Below are positions 36,239 to 47,877 of a DNA stretch of 64,000 bases, one piece after another. The stretch spans positions 1,655,558-1,719,557 of the forward strand of contig NZ_LSKU01000001.1 of the NCBI RefSeq assembly GCF_001561915.1, in the 5' to 3' direction. The DNA comes from Tepidibacillus decaturensis. GTDB taxonomy: Bacteria > Bacillota > Bacilli > Tepidibacillales > Tepidibacillaceae. Both the position numbers and the translations under genes were made by a program. Within the stretch, counting starts at the first letter, position 1. Each line of letters opens with the position of its first letter. The notes under the pieces are model-generated. The model was not told the origin of the DNA and made no database searches. It saw nothing but the letters and a program-made list of their open reading frames with translations.

Positions 36239-38647
36239 TTAGTTTCGAAGTGGTTTCCCAGTTGTTAACATATATTGCATTCTTGCTTGTGTTTTTGGTT
36301 CACCAACCAAGCTTAAAAATGCTTCCCGTTCTAAATCGAGCAAATATTGTTCGGAAACCATTGTATTGGCTGGTACACTACCTCCTGCGAGAATAAAGGC
36401 TAATTTCTCAACAATCTTTTGATCATGTTCACTAATCATGCCACTAACGAGGAAGGAATAAATTCCTAGGCGTAAAGTGTTATAGCCCGTTTCTCCTACT
36501 ACTGGAATTTTCTTTGGCTTTGGTGGCCGATAGCTAAGTTGATCAAGTGCTATAACCGCTTGTTTCGCATCATAGATTTGCGTATCCCGATTCACTGATA
36601 TTCTATCCTGCTTTCTGAGATAACCAAGCGTTTTTGCATCTTTTGCGCTCGTCGAAACTTTTGCCATCGCAATCGTTTCGAATGCTCGATTCACAAGTGG
36701 CTGAACATCCATTGTTAGACCATCTGGAATTCCTTCCAGACTGCGAAGTAATAATTCTTTCGTTCCGCCCCCACTAGGGATGACGCCAACACCAACCTCG
36801 ACAAGTCCCATATAGGTTTCTGCGGCCGCCTGAACATAGTCCGCTCCAAATGCGACTTCGGCACCACCACCTAATGTCATTCCAAAAGGTGCAGCTACAA
36901 CAGGCTTATCTAAATATTTCAACTTCATGTTGGCATCTTGGAACATCCGAATCATTAAGTCTAATTCATCCCAATTTTCATCCTGTGCTTCCATTAAAAT
37001 CATCATTAAATTGGCACCAACGCTAAAATTCTTCGACTCATTGCCAATCACAAGACCTCGATAGTTCCTCGACACTTCTTCTGCGCTCTGGTTGATCATC
37101 GAAATAATATCCGTAGCGATCGAATTATTCGGAGAATGAAATTCAAGTAAAGCCACATCATCGCCTAAATCAATAAGACTAGCACCAGAATTAGACTTGA
37201 TCACCTTCTTTTGTTCTTTTAAGTCGGCTAAAGAAATTTTCTTAGGATTTTTTGAAATGCTTTCAAAGTTTCCATTCATAGACAGATAGAATCGTTTGCT
37301 TTCTACTTTCTCATAGAAATGAGTTTTACCACTTTCTAGAAGTGTTTTTACAAATAGAGGAATCTGAACACCCTCTTCTTCCATTCGTTTTACAGATTTT
37401 TCAACACCAATGGCATCCCAGATTTCAAAAGGTCCTAATTCCCAGTTAAACCCCCATTTCATCGCTTGATCGATATTCACAATATCGTCAGCGATCTCAC
37501 CTAATTTATTGGCTGAATAGAGCAATACTTGTTTTAACGTGTTCCAAGCAAATTGTGCCGCTTCATCTTTGCCATAAACAAGTGTCTTTAATTTATCTTT
37601 TAGGGTTTTGGTCTGTTTCGCCATTTCAACGGATGCCGATTTGAATTTTTCCTTTGGCACATATTCCATTGTCTTCTGGTCAAATACAAAGATTTCTTTG
37701 CCCTTTTCAGTCATCACCTTTTTATAAAAACCTTGCTTGTTCTTATCACCAATCCATCCCTGTTTTACCATTTCAAGAATATAACTTGGAATCGTAAAGA
37801 CGCGTTTTTCCTCTTCATCCTCTGAGTTGTCTCTTACATTATTGGCCACATGGACAAATGTATCGATTCCAACCAAATCTAACGTTCGGAAAGAGGCGCT
37901 TTTTGGCCGTCCCATTAATGGTCCTGTTATCAAATCCACCGCATCTGCCCGTAATTCCATCTTCTCCATCTCATGTATGGTAACCATTAATCCATATGTG
38001 CCAATTCGGTTGGCAATAAAGTTAGGTGTATCCTTTGCCAACACAATTCCTTTGCCAAGGACGTTCTCACCAAAATCCATCATAAATTCCACAATTTCTG
38101 AATCGGTTGTTTCTGCAGGAATTACTTCTAATAGTTTCATATAGCGTGGTGGATTGAAGAAATGAGTACCTAAGAAGTGCTTTTTGAATTCATCGGATCG
38201 ATCCGCCACCATTTCGTTAATCGATATCCCTGATGTATTGGAACTGACAATGGTTCCTGGCTTACGATATGTTTCAATCGTTTCTAGCACTTTCTTTTTT
38301 ATTGCTAGATTTTCCACAACAACTTCGACGATCCAATCCACCTCTGATAAACGATGCAAATCATCTTCCAGATTGCCGATTTGGATGATGTCAGCATCTT
38401 CAACTGAGTAGAGTGGCGAAGGTTTCGTTTTTAATAGAGCTTGTTTTGCAGTAGCTGCCAGTCGATTTCTTACTGCTGGATGATCAAGTGTAAGACCTTT
38501 TTTCTCTTCATCAAGCGTTAGTTGCGTTGGAACGATATCCAATAGATAAACAGATATTCCTACATTGGCCAGATGGGCTGCGATTCCTGAACCCATCACC
38601 CCTGAACCTATCACCGCGGCTTTTTTAATTTTCCTTTTCATGGACAA
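36239..38647 (-). CDS. fadN: 3-hydroxyacyl-CoA dehydrogenase / enoyl-CoA hydratase fusion FadN
   Basis: 802 residues. The N-terminal NAD domain starts AAVIGSGVMGSGIAAHLANV; the dehydrogenase centre includes KHFLGTHFFNPPRYMKLLEV (catalytic His of HFFNP) and LAKDTPNFIANRIGTYGLM. The crotonase-like domain is C-terminal (LVIGNESKNFSVGANLMMIL, PVVAAPFGMTLGGGAEVAFG, EVGVGVIPSGGGTKELLLRS). This order is opposite to E. coli FadB and typical of Bacillus FadN (YusL). It hydrates enoyl-CoA and oxidises the 3-hydroxyacyl-CoA. The start ATG follows GGAGG. It begins the fadNAE part of the block, 68 bases after the previous gene. Confidence 0.93.
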   Translation of the reverse strand: MSMKRKIKKAAVIGSGVMGSGIAAHLANVGISVYLLDIVPTQLTLDEEKKGLTLDHPAVRNRLAATAKQALLKTKPSPLYSVEDADIIQIGNLEDDLHRLSEVDWIVEVVVENLAIKKKVLETIETYRKPGTIVSSNTSGISINEMVADRSDEFKKHFLGTHFFNPPRYMKLLEVIPAETTDSEIVEFMMDFGENVLGKGIVLAKDTPNFIANRIGTYGLMVTIHEMEKMELRADAVDLITGPLMGRPKSASFRTLDLVGIDTFVHVANNVRDNSEDEEEKRVFTIPSYILEMVKQGWIGDKNKQGFYKKVMTEKGKEIFVFDQKTMEYVPKEKFKSASVEMAKQTKTLKDKLKTLVYGKDEAAQFAWNTLKQVLLYSANKLGEIADDIVNIDQAMKWGFNWELGPFEIWDAIGVEKSVKRMEEEGVQIPLFVKTLLESGKTHFYEKVESKRFYLSMNGNFESISKNPKKISLADLKEQKKVIKSNSGASLIDLGDDVALLEFHSPNNSIATDIISMINQSAEEVSRNYRGLVIGNESKNFSVGANLMMILMEAQDENWDELDLMIRMFQDANMKLKYLDKPVVAAPFGMTLGGGAEVAFGADYVQAAAETYMGLVEVGVGVIPSGGGTKELLLRSLEGIPDGLTMDVQPLVNRAFETIAMAKVSTSAKDAKTLGYLRKQDRISVNRDTQIYDAKQAVIALDQLSYRPPKPKKIPVVGETGYNTLRLGIYSFLVSGMISEHDQKIVEKLAFILAGGSVPANTMVSEQYLLDLEREAFLSLVGEPKTQARMQYMLTTGKPLRN

Positions 38648-38715
38648 ACCTCCATTTCAATTTCAATGTTCAGTGTCAAATTAAGGAGATCATATACACC
38701 TTTTCTATTTTTTCA

Positions 38716-39867
38716 TTACTCTTTCAATAAGTAGTTAGCTATAACTACCCGTTGAATCTCATTTGTGCCCTCATAGATTTGCGTAATTTTGGCATCTCGC
38801 ATCATCCGTTCTACTGGATAATCTCTGGTATAGCCATATCCACCAAAGATTTGAACGGCTTCAGTGGTAACCTCCATCGCCGTATCTCCAGCCATCAATT
38901 TGGCCATGGCCGATTGTTTGCTATATGGAAGACCGTGATCCTCTAGCCATGCTGCTTGATAGGTTAAGAGTCTTGATGCTTCAACTTTTGTTGCCATATC
39001 TGCGAGTTTGAATTGAATCCCTTGTTGGGCGCTAATCGGTTTGCCAAATTGAACCCGATCCTTCGCATAGTTCAGCGCTGCATCCAAGGCTCCTTGAGCA
39101 ATTCCAACCGCTTGTGCCGCAATTCCATTTCTTCCACCATCTAATGTCATCATTGCAATTTTGAACCCTTGCCCTTCTTCCCCTAATAAATTTTCTTTTG
39201 GAACCCGTACGTTCTCAAAATGCAATTCAACGGTTGTAGATGAACGAATTCCTAACTTCTTTTCTTTCTTTCCAAAGGTAAAGCCTTCCATCCCTTTTTC
39301 TAAAATAAAGGCACTGATCCCTTTATGTTTTTTTCCTTTATCTGTAGTGGCAAAGACAATATAGGTGTCTGCCTCCATTCCGTTTGTTGTAAAAATCTTT
39401 GAACCATTGATCAGGTAATCATCCCCATCCTTCACCGCCGTGGTTCTGAGATTGGCAGCATCAGACCCAGCACCATTTTCCGTAATTGCAAAAGCACCTA
39501 GTTTTTCTCCCGTTGCTAGAGGCTTTAAGTATTTCATTTTCTGTTCCTCATTGCCAAACTTATAGATGGGCCAACTGGCTAAAGATATATGGGCTGACAA
39601 GGTAACGCCAACCGATGCATCGACTCTTGAAAGCTCTTCAACGGCAATCACATAACTCAAAAAGTCTGATTCTGCCCCACCATATTCCTCTGGCCAAGGA
39701 ATCCCTGTAAGTCCTAATTCTGCAATCTTTTCAAATATCTCTCGATCAAAAAACTCTTGTTCATCCCTAAGTGCCACTGTTGGTTTCACCTCATTCTCCG
39801 CAAAGTCCCGTACCATCTTCCGAAACATTTCTTGCTCCTCAGTTAAACGAAAATCCATATCACTCAT
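38716..39867 (-). CDS. Acyl-CoA dehydrogenase (short/medium chain, MmgC/BcdA-like)
   Basis: 383 residues, the compact four-domain-free core form. Motifs: [100 protein letters not shown] with the catalytic Glu. The family oxidises short or branched acyl-CoA and donates electrons to EtfAB, encoded upstream in the same block. It is a paralogue of the next gene, from which it is separated by 14 bases; together they probably cover different chain lengths. Confidence 0.9.
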   Translation of the reverse strand: MSDMDFRLTEEQEMFRKMVRDFAENEVKPTVALRDEQEFFDREIFEKIAELGLTGIPWPEEYGGAESDFLSYVIAVEELSRVDASVGVTLSAHISLASWPIYKFGNEEQKMKYLKPLATGEKLGAFAITENGAGSDAANLRTTAVKDGDDYLINGSKIFTTNGMEADTYIVFATTDKGKKHKGISAFILEKGMEGFTFGKKEKKLGIRSSTTVELHFENVRVPKENLLGEEGQGFKIAMMTLDGGRNGIAAQAVGIAQGALDAALNYAKDRVQFGKPISAQQGIQFKLADMATKVEASRLLTYQAAWLEDHGLPYSKQSAMAKLMAGDTAMEVTTEAVQIFGGYGYTRDYPVERMMRDAKITQIYEGTNEIQRVVIANYLLKE

Positions 39868-39881
39868 TCCCCCAAAGCTTT

Positions 39882-41036
39882 CTATTTAAATAGTTGATTC
39901 GCAATCACCATTCGCTGAATTTGATTTGTACCTTCGTAAATTTGTGTAATCTTCGCATCTCGAAAATATCGCTCAACTGGATAATCTCTCATATACCCGT
40001 ATCCGCCCATAATCTGAACCGCTTCTGTTGTCACTTTCATCGCGACATCACTGGCAAACATTTTGGCCATGGATGACAATTTTGTACTATTCCCCTTTGC
40101 TTGATGAACTGATGCTGCTTGATAGATGAGTAATCTTGCTGCTTCAATCTGTGTGGCCATATCTGCAAGCTTCCACTGGATCGCTTGAAAGGTAGAAATC
40201 GGCTGTCCAAACTGTTTTCTTTCTTTCGCATACTGGATACTTGCTTCAAGGGCTGCTTGCGCGATTCCTAGTGCCTGAGCACCAATACCGATTCGTCCCC
40301 CGTCTAAATTGGACATTGCAATTTTGAAGCCTTCACCTACTTGCCCTAACTGATTAGCTTTTGGTACTTTGGCCTGATCAAAATGAAGCATCGTTGTATT
40401 GGAACCATGAAGTCCCATCTTTTTTTCCTTTTTGCCAATCGTAAACCCGGGCGTATCCTTCTCTACAATAAAAGCCGAAATTCCCTTTGTTCCTTTGGTT
40501 GGATCGGTAACGGCAAAGGTTACATAGAGATCTGCAACTCCACCATTGGTAATGAAGATTTTGCTTCCATCCAATTGATAATGATCATCTTTGTCGATCG
40601 CTATAAGTTTAATTCTTCCAGCATCTGAACCTGCCTGTGGTTCTGTCAATGCAAAGGCACCAATCATCTCCCCTTTTGCTAGCTTTGTTACATATTTTCC
40701 CTTTTGTTCCTCTGTACCAAAGTTGAGGATGGGTAAAGTTCCAACGGAAGTATGTACCGCTAGAATGACACCAACCGCAGCACTTGCTTTTGAAATCTCT
40801 TCGATTGTAGCAATATAGGAAATAAAATCAGCACCTACCCCACCCCACTCTTCTGGGATTGGAATACCTAGAAGACCAAGTTTCCCCATTTTCTTGATTA
40901 ACTCCAAAGGAAATTGATCACTTACATCGATTTGGGCTGCAATTGAGGCAATCTCGTTTTTCGCAAAATCCCGTACCATTTTTCGTATATACTCTTGCTC
41001 TTCGGTAAAATGAAGATTCATCTTATTCATAGACAT
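39882..41036 (-). CDS. Acyl-CoA dehydrogenase (second short/medium-chain paralogue)
   Basis: 384 residues from the ATG at 41036 (other ATGs at 41030 and 41021 are possible; the frame upstream to 41081 lies inside the preceding gene). Motifs parallel its neighbour: [80 protein letters not shown]. The start overlaps the end of the hydroxyacyl-CoA dehydrogenase gene, so translation is coupled. Substrate range is not decidable, but position with thiolase and hydroxyacyl-CoA dehydrogenase suggests butyryl-CoA or similar. Confidence 0.9.
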   Translation of the reverse strand: MSMNKMNLHFTEEQEYIRKMVRDFAKNEIASIAAQIDVSDQFPLELIKKMGKLGLLGIPIPEEWGGVGADFISYIATIEEISKASAAVGVILAVHTSVGTLPILNFGTEEQKGKYVTKLAKGEMIGAFALTEPQAGSDAGRIKLIAIDKDDHYQLDGSKIFITNGGVADLYVTFAVTDPTKGTKGISAFIVEKDTPGFTIGKKEKKMGLHGSNTTMLHFDQAKVPKANQLGQVGEGFKIAMSNLDGGRIGIGAQALGIAQAALEASIQYAKERKQFGQPISTFQAIQWKLADMATQIEAARLLIYQAASVHQAKGNSTKLSSMAKMFASDVAMKVTTEAVQIMGGYGYMRDYPVERYFRDAKITQIYEGTNQIQRMVIANQLFK

Positions 41037-41883
41037 AGAAACCACGTCCTGTTTTTCGACCAAGCCATCCAGCTTTAACATACTTTCGTAAAAGTGGACA
41101 AGGGCGATATTTGGAATCCCCTAATCCCTCATGAAGAATCTCCATGATTGACAAGCAAGTATCCAAGCCAATAAAATCGGCTAATTCTAAAGGACCCATC
41201 GGATGATTCATCCCTAGCTTCATCACTTGATCCACGGCTTCTGGTGTGGCCACTCCTTCATAGACGGTATAGATAGCCTCATTAATCATCGGCAATAAAA
41301 CACGATTGGAGATAAAACCTGGAAAATCATTCACTTCTACAGGTGTTTTCTTCATTGTTTTGGCTAAATTTTCAACTGTTTGGTACACAACATCCGTTGT
41401 AGCTAATCCACGAATCACTTCCACTAGTGGCATCACAGGAACCGGATTCATGAAGTGCATTCCAATCACTTGATTTGGTCGACCAGTTACCGCTGCAATT
41501 TCCGTAATCGGTAATGAGGAAGTATTGCTTGCTAGAATCACGTCGGGTCTAGCGATTTGATCAAGTTCTTGAAAGATTTTCGTTTTGGTTCCCATATTTT
41601 CCGTTGCAGCCTCAATAATGAAGTCCGCCTCACTCGCCAATCCTAATTCCGTCGTCAGTTGGAATCGAGCAAGGATCTGCTCCTTTTCTTCTACTGAGAT
41701 TTTTCCCTTTTCGATATTGTGAGTAAGATTTTTTTCAATCACCTTTAGACCTCGTGCAAGATATTCATCTTTAATATCTTGCAGAATAACTTGAAAACCT
41801 GTTTGAGCAGCCACTTGGGCAATTCCGCTTCCCATCTGTCCTGCTCCGATCACCATGATCTTTTGTATGGACACTTTCCTCAA
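41023..41883 (-). CDS. mmgB: 3-hydroxybutyryl-CoA dehydrogenase
   Basis: 286 residues, the Hbd/MmgB form. The NAD site is [20 protein letters not shown]; catalytic His in [20 protein letters not shown]; then [20 protein letters not shown] and the helical dimer domain ending [15 protein letters not shown]. It interconverts acetoacetyl-CoA and 3-hydroxybutyryl-CoA. It overlaps the next gene by a few bases and follows the thiolase by about 75 bases. The trio thiolase-Hbd-acyl-CoA dehydrogenase matches mmgABC of B. subtilis in order, here merged into the fad block. Confidence 0.9.
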   Translation of the reverse strand: MRKVSIQKIMVIGAGQMGSGIAQVAAQTGFQVILQDIKDEYLARGLKVIEKNLTHNIEKGKISVEEKEQILARFQLTTELGLASEADFIIEAATENMGTKTKIFQELDQIARPDVILASNTSSLPITEIAAVTGRPNQVIGMHFMNPVPVMPLVEVIRGLATTDVVYQTVENLAKTMKKTPVEVNDFPGFISNRVLLPMINEAIYTVYEGVATPEAVDQVMKLGMNHPMGPLELADFIGLDTCLSIMEILHEGLGDSKYRPCPLLRKYVKAGWLGRKTGRGFYVYE

Positions 41884-41959
41884 CCCCTTTCAATATCCCA
41901 ACCTTATACCCAAACTTCAATAACCTACCATTACATCAATCAAACGAAGAACATAAACT

Positions 41960-43135
41960 CTAAACTTGAACAAGAATAGCATCCCCTTGACCGCCACCAC
42001 TACAGATGGCTGCTATTCCCAATCCTCCACCACGACGTTTTAATTCATAAATTAGGGTGAGTAAGATTCTCGTTCCGCTTGCGCCAATTGGATGACCAAG
42101 GGCAATCGCTCCCCCATTGACATTCACTTTTTCCGGGTTCCATTTGACAATTGTGGCACTGGTTAAAACGACGGAAGCAAAGGCTTCGTTCACCTCAATC
42201 AGATCGATTTGGTCAATCGTATATCCTGTCTTTATCAACAATTTATTAATCGCTTGACCAGGGGCAATGGCTAAATAAGGAGCTTCCACTGCAACTTGTG
42301 TATGACCGAGAATGGTTGCTAATGGTTGCAAACCATATTCTTGAGCCTTTTCTTCTGACATCAGTACCATCGCTGCTGCCCCGTCATTAATTCCTGGTGC
42401 ATTTCCTGCTGTAACGCTCCCATCCTGAGTAAATACCGGGGGTAATGTTGCTAGTTTTCCTAAGCTCGTATCTCTTCTCGGTGATTCGTCTGTATCAACA
42501 ACCAGCGAAATCTTTTTTTCCTTAATGGTGACAGGAACAATCTCTTCGGCTAATTTGCCATTATCGATCGCTGTAATAGCAAGTTGGTGGCTACGTAACG
42601 CCCATTCATCCTGTGCTTCACGGGAAATTTCATATTCCTTAGCCACATTACTTCCATGAACCGCCATGTGAACATTATGAAAGGCACAGATTAAGCCATC
42701 ATGAACCATGATATCGATCAACTCGTCATTCCCCATCCGCATTCCGAATCTTCCATTTTTCAACGCATAGGGAGCTTGGCTCATACTCTCCATTCCCCCA
42801 GCGACAATCGTATCCGCATCCCCACTACGAATGATCTGGTCACCTAAGGTCACACTTCGTAAGCCTGAAGCACAAACCTTGTTAATCGTCTCTGTAGGAA
42901 CATCCCAATCCAATCTTGCTTTCCTTGCTGCTTGTCGAGAAGGGATTTGGCCTGCTCCACCTTGCAGAACCATCCCCATTATCACTTCATCTACCCAATC
43001 ATTTTGAACTCTCCCCCGATCTAGGGCTCCCCGTATCGCAATTCCACCTAGCTCGGATGCCGACATGGATTTGAATGCTCCACCTAATTTCCCAAATGGT
43101 GTACGAGCGCCACTTACAATCACAGTTTTCCTCAC
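41960..43135 (-). CDS. mmgA: Acetyl-CoA C-acetyltransferase (MmgA-like thiolase)
   Basis: 391 residues. Nucleophile in [20 protein letters not shown]; His in [20 protein letters not shown]; second Cys in [18 protein letters not shown]. The [10 protein letters not shown] text is that of biosynthetic-type acetoacetyl-CoA thiolases, distinct from FadA downstream, so the block encodes two thiolases for different chain lengths. It follows the Fe-S oxidoreductase gene by 19 bases. Confidence 0.9.
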   Translation of the reverse strand: MRKTVIVSGARTPFGKLGGAFKSMSASELGGIAIRGALDRGRVQNDWVDEVIMGMVLQGGAGQIPSRQAARKARLDWDVPTETINKVCASGLRSVTLGDQIIRSGDADTIVAGGMESMSQAPYALKNGRFGMRMGNDELIDIMVHDGLICAFHNVHMAVHGSNVAKEYEISREAQDEWALRSHQLAITAIDNGKLAEEIVPVTIKEKKISLVVDTDESPRRDTSLGKLATLPPVFTQDGSVTAGNAPGINDGAAAMVLMSEEKAQEYGLQPLATILGHTQVAVEAPYLAIAPGQAINKLLIKTGYTIDQIDLIEVNEAFASVVLTSATIVKWNPEKVNVNGGAIALGHPIGASGTRILLTLIYELKRRGGGLGIAAICSGGGQGDAILVQV

Positions 43136-43154
43136 AATGACTCTCCTCCTTTTA

Positions 43155-45245
43155 CTAAACCAAAGATCTTTCTAATAGCTCCACCACATCAAGCGTTTTC
43201 ACATCTTCTTCGACTCCTTTAGCTTTGGTACCGTCAGAAATCATGGTTAAACAGTACGGACAAGCGGTTGCAATGGTAGTTGGGTTTAACTGTAAGGCCT
43301 GCTCCGTTCGAAGGACATTAATCCTTGTTCCCTCTTTTTCCTCTAACCAGATCAAACCACCACCTGCACCACAGCACATCGCATCCTGTTTACTTCGTTC
43401 CATTTCTACTAATTCCACACCGGGGATAGATTTGAGGATCAAACGTGGTGTATCGTAGTTCTCGTTGTACCGTCCAAGATAACAAGAGTCATGATAGGTA
43501 ATTCGTTCTTTTACTTCTTTTTGTGGTTTAATTCTTGCCTCTTGAATTAGCTTTGCAAGGACTTCTGTATGATGATAGACCTCTGCATCTAAACCAAACT
43601 CTGGATACTCATTTTTAAATGTGTTATAGGCATGAGGATCGATCGTTACAATCCTTTTTACGTTATACTTTTGGAAATTAGCGATATTTTCTTTCGCTAA
43701 TTGTTGGAACAGATACTCATTCCCTATACGACGTGCAGAGTCTCCTGAATTCTTTTCGTCATTCCCTAAGATGGCAAAGGTGATTCCTGCCTTTTGGAAG
43801 ATTTTTACTAAGGATTGGGCAATTTTTTTACTGCGATTATCAAACGAACCCATCGAACCCACAAAGAATAGATACTCAAATTCCTTCGTTTCTTTTACCG
43901 TTGGTACCATAATATCCTCTCGTTCCTGCCGCCAATTGGCTCGTTCCTTTCGATTTATTCCCCAAGGATTTCCTTGCCGCTCAATATTATTTAAAGTCCG
44001 TGCCGCTTCTGGACTCATCTCTCCTTGAGTTAAAACTAGATAACGCCGTAAGTCGACGATTTTGTCCACATGCTCGTTCGTTACCGGACATTGATCCTCA
44101 CAGTTCCGACAAGTGGTACATGCCCATATCTCTTCTTCTGTGATGACATCTCCAATTAATTGCAGTTCATCAAGCGGTTTTAATGCCGTTGCACCATCCG
44201 TTGTTACCACAGCCTCTTGACGGGCAAGTACCGACGGGAGCCCAACGGATGCGGGATCTTTAAAAATATGTCCCGGAGCCCATGGCGTTGTATGTGGAGC
44301 AACAACCTCCCCTTTTTCTGTAAGATGATCTCGTAGTTTTATGATCAGTCTCATTGGCGATAAGGCTTTCCCTGTGGCAGAAGCAGGGCACATATTGGTA
44401 CAACGACCACATTCTACACAGGAATAAAGATCCAATAATTGCTTTTGCGTAAAATCTTCAATTTTCCCTACACCAAATTCTTCTTGTTCTTCATCTTCAA
44501 AGGAAATAGTAGATAACTTTCCAGGTGAATGTAATCTCTTATAATAGACGTTGACGATTGCAAAAATCTCATGAGCCTGCTTAGATTGAGGGAGATAGAC
44601 GAGATAAGATAATAGAAGTAAGATGTGTGCCCACCAAGCCGCATAAAAGAGGATATATGCTTCGTTAGTTGGAATGTTGTGAATGACAAAATAGATAAAA
44701 GAAGAGAATGGTTTGTAAATGGTTGCATCCTCATGTAGAATCACCATTTCAGCTCCACCGGCAACAATGACAGATGTCATTAATGGAGCAAGGAACCAAT
44801 AGACAAGCCCTGCTCGAAAACTCCGTTGTAATCGTGGCAGTTTTTCTACATATCGTCGATAAGCCATGAAAAGTACCGCAAAGAAAACGGATCCGACTAA
44901 TAGTTCTTGAGATAATGTAAAGAAATGATAGAAAGGCACTGGGAGGTACCATCCATTGACCATCATAAAACCTTTCCCAATTAAATCGATTGCTCCGAAT
45001 TGAACAAGAATCGCACCATAAAATAAAAAGACGTGCATCACCCCACTCTTTTTATCCTTCAGCAACTTCTTTTGACCTAATACAAATGTAACGATTGATT
45101 TCCATCTTGCCTTGGTATTCTTCTCTAAGTTGGGATCTTTCCCTAATTTTATATAGGTGTAACGAGCATATAACACTCGGTAAAATAGCCAGAAACCATA
45201 GATAACTACAACGATAAACGCAAATAGGTTAAACAGTTGCCACAT
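43155..45245 (-). CDS. fadF: Membrane Fe-S oxidoreductase linked to ETF (FadF-like)
   Basis: 696 residues. The N-terminal ~240 residues have about six membrane helices resembling the haem-b-binding NarI-like domain. Two [4Fe-4S] motifs follow: [20 protein letters not shown] and [20 protein letters not shown]. The C-terminal half has two CCG-type domains ([47 protein letters not shown]). Homologues (B. subtilis YwjF, now FadF) sit beside etfAB and probably pass electrons from reduced ETF to menaquinone. That role fits here: it directly follows etfA, and all acyl-CoA dehydrogenases lie downstream. Confidence 0.87.
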   Translation of the reverse strand: MWQLFNLFAFIVVVIYGFWLFYRVLYARYTYIKLGKDPNLEKNTKARWKSIVTFVLGQKKLLKDKKSGVMHVFLFYGAILVQFGAIDLIGKGFMMVNGWYLPVPFYHFFTLSQELLVGSVFFAVLFMAYRRYVEKLPRLQRSFRAGLVYWFLAPLMTSVIVAGGAEMVILHEDATIYKPFSSFIYFVIHNIPTNEAYILFYAAWWAHILLLLSYLVYLPQSKQAHEIFAIVNVYYKRLHSPGKLSTISFEDEEQEEFGVGKIEDFTQKQLLDLYSCVECGRCTNMCPASATGKALSPMRLIIKLRDHLTEKGEVVAPHTTPWAPGHIFKDPASVGLPSVLARQEAVVTTDGATALKPLDELQLIGDVITEEEIWACTTCRNCEDQCPVTNEHVDKIVDLRRYLVLTQGEMSPEAARTLNNIERQGNPWGINRKERANWRQEREDIMVPTVKETKEFEYLFFVGSMGSFDNRSKKIAQSLVKIFQKAGITFAILGNDEKNSGDSARRIGNEYLFQQLAKENIANFQKYNVKRIVTIDPHAYNTFKNEYPEFGLDAEVYHHTEVLAKLIQEARIKPQKEVKERITYHDSCYLGRYNENYDTPRLILKSIPGVELVEMERSKQDAMCCGAGGGLIWLEEKEGTRINVLRTEQALQLNPTTIATACPYCLTMISDGTKAKGVEEDVKTLDVVELLERSLV

Positions 45246-45307
45246 TCATCTCCCTCCTCTTTTCTTGTTTCATAATAGCGATGTTTCAGGATATATTGAG
45301 TCGATGT

Positions 45308-46288
45308 TCATTCATTTTTAAGTACTTTGAGTTCGTCGACTAAGATGGGCAAGACATCGAATAAATCACCGACGATTCCGTAATCAGCAATTTGGAAGAT
45401 GGGGGCTTCTGGGTCTTTATTCACAGCAACAATAACCTTTGAATTGGACATTCCTGCCACATGTTGAATCGCACCAGAAATACCTAAAGCAATATATAAA
45501 TCGGGTGTAACAACCTTGCCTGTTTGACCAACTTGTAAGGAGTAATCAGCGTACTCGGCATCACAAGCACCACGAGAGGCACCAACAGCGGCTCCAAGAT
45601 GATCAGCCAATTCATAAAGCTTCTCAAAACCCTCTTTGCTTTTCATTCCCCTCCCACCAGAAACGACAATTTTCGCTTCACTCAGATCTATACCCTTGCT
45701 TGCTTTACGAAGAACATCTCGCACCTTTACTCGTAACGCATTATTAGAAGGAGTAAAGGAAAGTGGAATCTTCAGTCCACTTCGGGAAGAATCTGCATCT
45801 TCCATTGCGATATTATTTGGACGAATGGTCGCAAAAACAAGTGAATCATTGCTTACTTTTTTCACAAATGCTTTTCCTGCATAAATCGGTCTAGTAAAGA
45901 CAATCTTTTCATCTATCATTTCTATTGCAATAGTATCTGTTATCAACCCAACTTGTAACGCGGCTGCAATCTTTGGTGCCATATCTCGAACGATGGATGT
46001 ATGACCCATTAAGATCACATCAGGTTGAAACTGGTTCACTACCTCAAGAAAAGCTTCTTTGTACACATCAGTTACATATTGCGTTAATAATGAATCTTGA
46101 ACGACAAAAACTTTATCTGCACCATGTTCGGCTAGTGCTTGAACATATTCATCAGCGTCAGTGCCGAATAAGACACTGGCAATTTCCCCACCGTCGACTA
46201 TTTTTTTTGCTGCTGCTAATACTTCAAAAGAGACATTACGCAGCTTTCCGTTTTTTTCTTCCGCAAAAACCAATACCTTTCGGCTCAT
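45308..46288 (-). CDS. etfA: Electron transfer flavoprotein alpha subunit
   Basis: 326 residues. N-terminal domain begins VLVFAEEKNGKLRNVSFEVL; the C-terminal FAD domain has VSGGRGMKSKEGFEKLYELA, AVGASRGACDAEYADYSLQV, GQTGKVVTPDLYIALGISGA and NSKVIVAVNKDPEAPIFQIA. With EtfB it carries electrons from acyl-CoA dehydrogenases to a quinone reductase, here probably the FadF-like protein encoded next. It follows etfB by 15 bases. A TGAATGA at its stop codon is coding sequence and not a complete FadR box. Confidence 0.93.
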   Translation of the reverse strand: MSRKVLVFAEEKNGKLRNVSFEVLAAAKKIVDGGEIASVLFGTDADEYVQALAEHGADKVFVVQDSLLTQYVTDVYKEAFLEVVNQFQPDVILMGHTSIVRDMAPKIAAALQVGLITDTIAIEMIDEKIVFTRPIYAGKAFVKKVSNDSLVFATIRPNNIAMEDADSSRSGLKIPLSFTPSNNALRVKVRDVLRKASKGIDLSEAKIVVSGGRGMKSKEGFEKLYELADHLGAAVGASRGACDAEYADYSLQVGQTGKVVTPDLYIALGISGAIQHVAGMSNSKVIVAVNKDPEAPIFQIADYGIVGDLFDVLPILVDELKVLKNE

Positions 46289-46303
46289 TTTGTCTGCTCC
46301 TCT

Positions 46304-47062
46304 CTATATCACTTTTGCCTCGTTATGCAATAACTGAATTAATTCTTTTGCCTGCCCATTGATTTCACCAAAAAGAATCCTTCCTGCACTTTTCTTCGAT
46401 GGTAGATAAGTTTCGAGCGTTTCTGTCTTTGCTTGAATCGCTTCTTTCTCTATCTCGACATCTGGGCGACTTAATGGTTTTTTCTTGGCCTTCATAATAC
46501 CTGGTAAAGAAGGATATCTGGGTTCATTCAATCCTTGCTGAGTCGTAATTAAAACAGGTAGTGAAGCTTCTACAACTTCCGTATCCCCCTCAACATCCCG
46601 ATGAACGGTTACATGTTGATCATCCAATTCAATTTTGACGGCGGTTCCGATAAAAGGAATACCTAAAATCTCCGCGATCCGTTGTGGCACCTGTCCAGAA
46701 CCATCATCTACTGCTACATGACCCGCCAAAATCAGGTCATAGGATTGTTCTTGAATCACTTTTGCAAGAACTTGTGAAACCGTATATTCATCCCCAAATA
46801 AGTTCTCATCATCTAGTAAAATGGCCTGATCTGCTCCCATTGCGAGTGCTGTACGTATCGAGCTCTCAAAACGATCTGGTCCCAAGGAAAGGAGAGTAAT
46901 CGTCCCACCATGGTTTTCCTTGATTTTTAAGGCCTCTTCGACCGCATACTCATCATAGGGGTTAATGATGAACTCTACACCTTCTTCACTAATTTGCCCA
47001 TCTTTTAAGACGATTTTTTCTTCTGTATCAAAGGTTTGTTTTAATAGGACTAGAATATCCAT
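46304..47062 (-). CDS. etfB: Electron transfer flavoprotein beta subunit
   Basis: 252 residues, usual length. Typical text: ILVLLKQTFDTEEKIVLKDG, FIINPYDEYAVEEALKIKEN, TLLSLGPDRFESSIRTALAM, LILAGHVAVDDGSGQVPQRI, and the family signature around VLITTQQGLNEPRYPSLPGI. Forms the heterodimer with EtfA. ATG follows GAGGAGG. It lies between fadB (17 bases) and etfA (15 bases) in the block. Confidence 0.93.
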   Translation of the reverse strand: MDILVLLKQTFDTEEKIVLKDGQISEEGVEFIINPYDEYAVEEALKIKENHGGTITLLSLGPDRFESSIRTALAMGADQAILLDDENLFGDEYTVSQVLAKVIQEQSYDLILAGHVAVDDGSGQVPQRIAEILGIPFIGTAVKIELDDQHVTVHRDVEGDTEVVEASLPVLITTQQGLNEPRYPSLPGIMKAKKKPLSRPDVEIEKEAIQAKTETLETYLPSKKSAGRILFGEINGQAKELIQLLHNEAKVI

Positions 47063-47079
47063 CCATTTTTCCTCCTCTA

Positions 47080-47859
47080 CTATTTATCTTCAAAAAAAGG
47101 AACACGTTTTTCTAGGAAGGCTTGAGTTCCCTCTTGTTTATCATCAGTGGTACAAACCTCACCAAATAACTTTGCCTCGTTCTTCAATCCTTCTTCTAAC
47201 GTTCCTGCCAAACCTTGATCAATTGCCTCTATCGATTTTGCAATCGCGATTCCACCCTTTGTTGCAATATGATGAGCCAGTTTTTTCGCCTCGACTAAAA
47301 CGCTTTCATGTGGAACAACATGATTAACAACCCCGACACGATAAGCTTCTTCTGCTGAATAAAGGTTCCCTGTTAAAATCCATTCGATCGCAATAGAACG
47401 GTTGGTTAAACGAGTGAGTCGCTGTGTCCCTCCAAAACCTGGGATAATTCCCAAATTGATCTCCGGTTGACCGAATTTCGCTTGATCTCCAGCGATCCGA
47501 ATGTGACAAGCCATTGCTAACTCCATTCCACCTCCAAGACATACCCCGTTGACGGCGGCAATCACTGGTTTTTTCATCTTTTCGATTTGATCAAACAATT
47601 GTTGTCCCGTACGTGCTAATCGTTCCCCTTCTTCTTGAGAAGAAATTGCGGCAATCTCTTTAATATCTGCACCTGCTATAAATGCTTTTCCCTGTCCTGT
47701 TAACACCACCGCTTTCACTCGTGAATCCACACACATCGCTTCTAGAGCTGTCTCTAGCTCCTGCAACGTCTTCATACCTAACGTGTTGACTGGCGGATGA
47801 TTAATCGTAATCACAGCAACTCGATCCTCTAATTCATAATTCAAACGTTCAAATTCCAT
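47080..47859 (-). CDS. fadB: Enoyl-CoA hydratase FadB
   Basis: About 259 residues of crotonase fold. The oxyanion-hole segments are GKAFIAGADIKEIAA and PVIAAVNGVCLGGGMELAMA; the catalytic Glu region is FGQPEINLGIIPGFGGTQRL. It hydrates trans-2-enoyl-CoA. I choose the ATG at 47859, 11 bases after AAAGGAG; a GTG at 47871 is too close to the ribosome site. It follows fadR by 18 bases, as in the B. subtilis fadR-fadB-etfB-etfA cluster. Confidence 0.91.
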   Translation of the reverse strand: MEFERLNYELEDRVAVITINHPPVNTLGMKTLQELETALEAMCVDSRVKAVVLTGQGKAFIAGADIKEIAAISSQEEGERLARTGQQLFDQIEKMKKPVIAAVNGVCLGGGMELAMACHIRIAGDQAKFGQPEINLGIIPGFGGTQRLTRLTNRSIAIEWILTGNLYSAEEAYRVGVVNHVVPHESVLVEAKKLAHHIATKGGIAIAKSIEAIDQGLAGTLEEGLKNEAKLFGEVCTTDDKQEGTQAFLEKRVPFFEDK

Positions 47860-47877
47860 TTCGTTTTCCACTCCTTT

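Noticed and set aside
45304-45322. TTCATTCA near the etfA stop as a possible second FadR box
   Set aside because: Only one arm is present and it is part of the etfA stop codon context; no matching second arm at the right distance.
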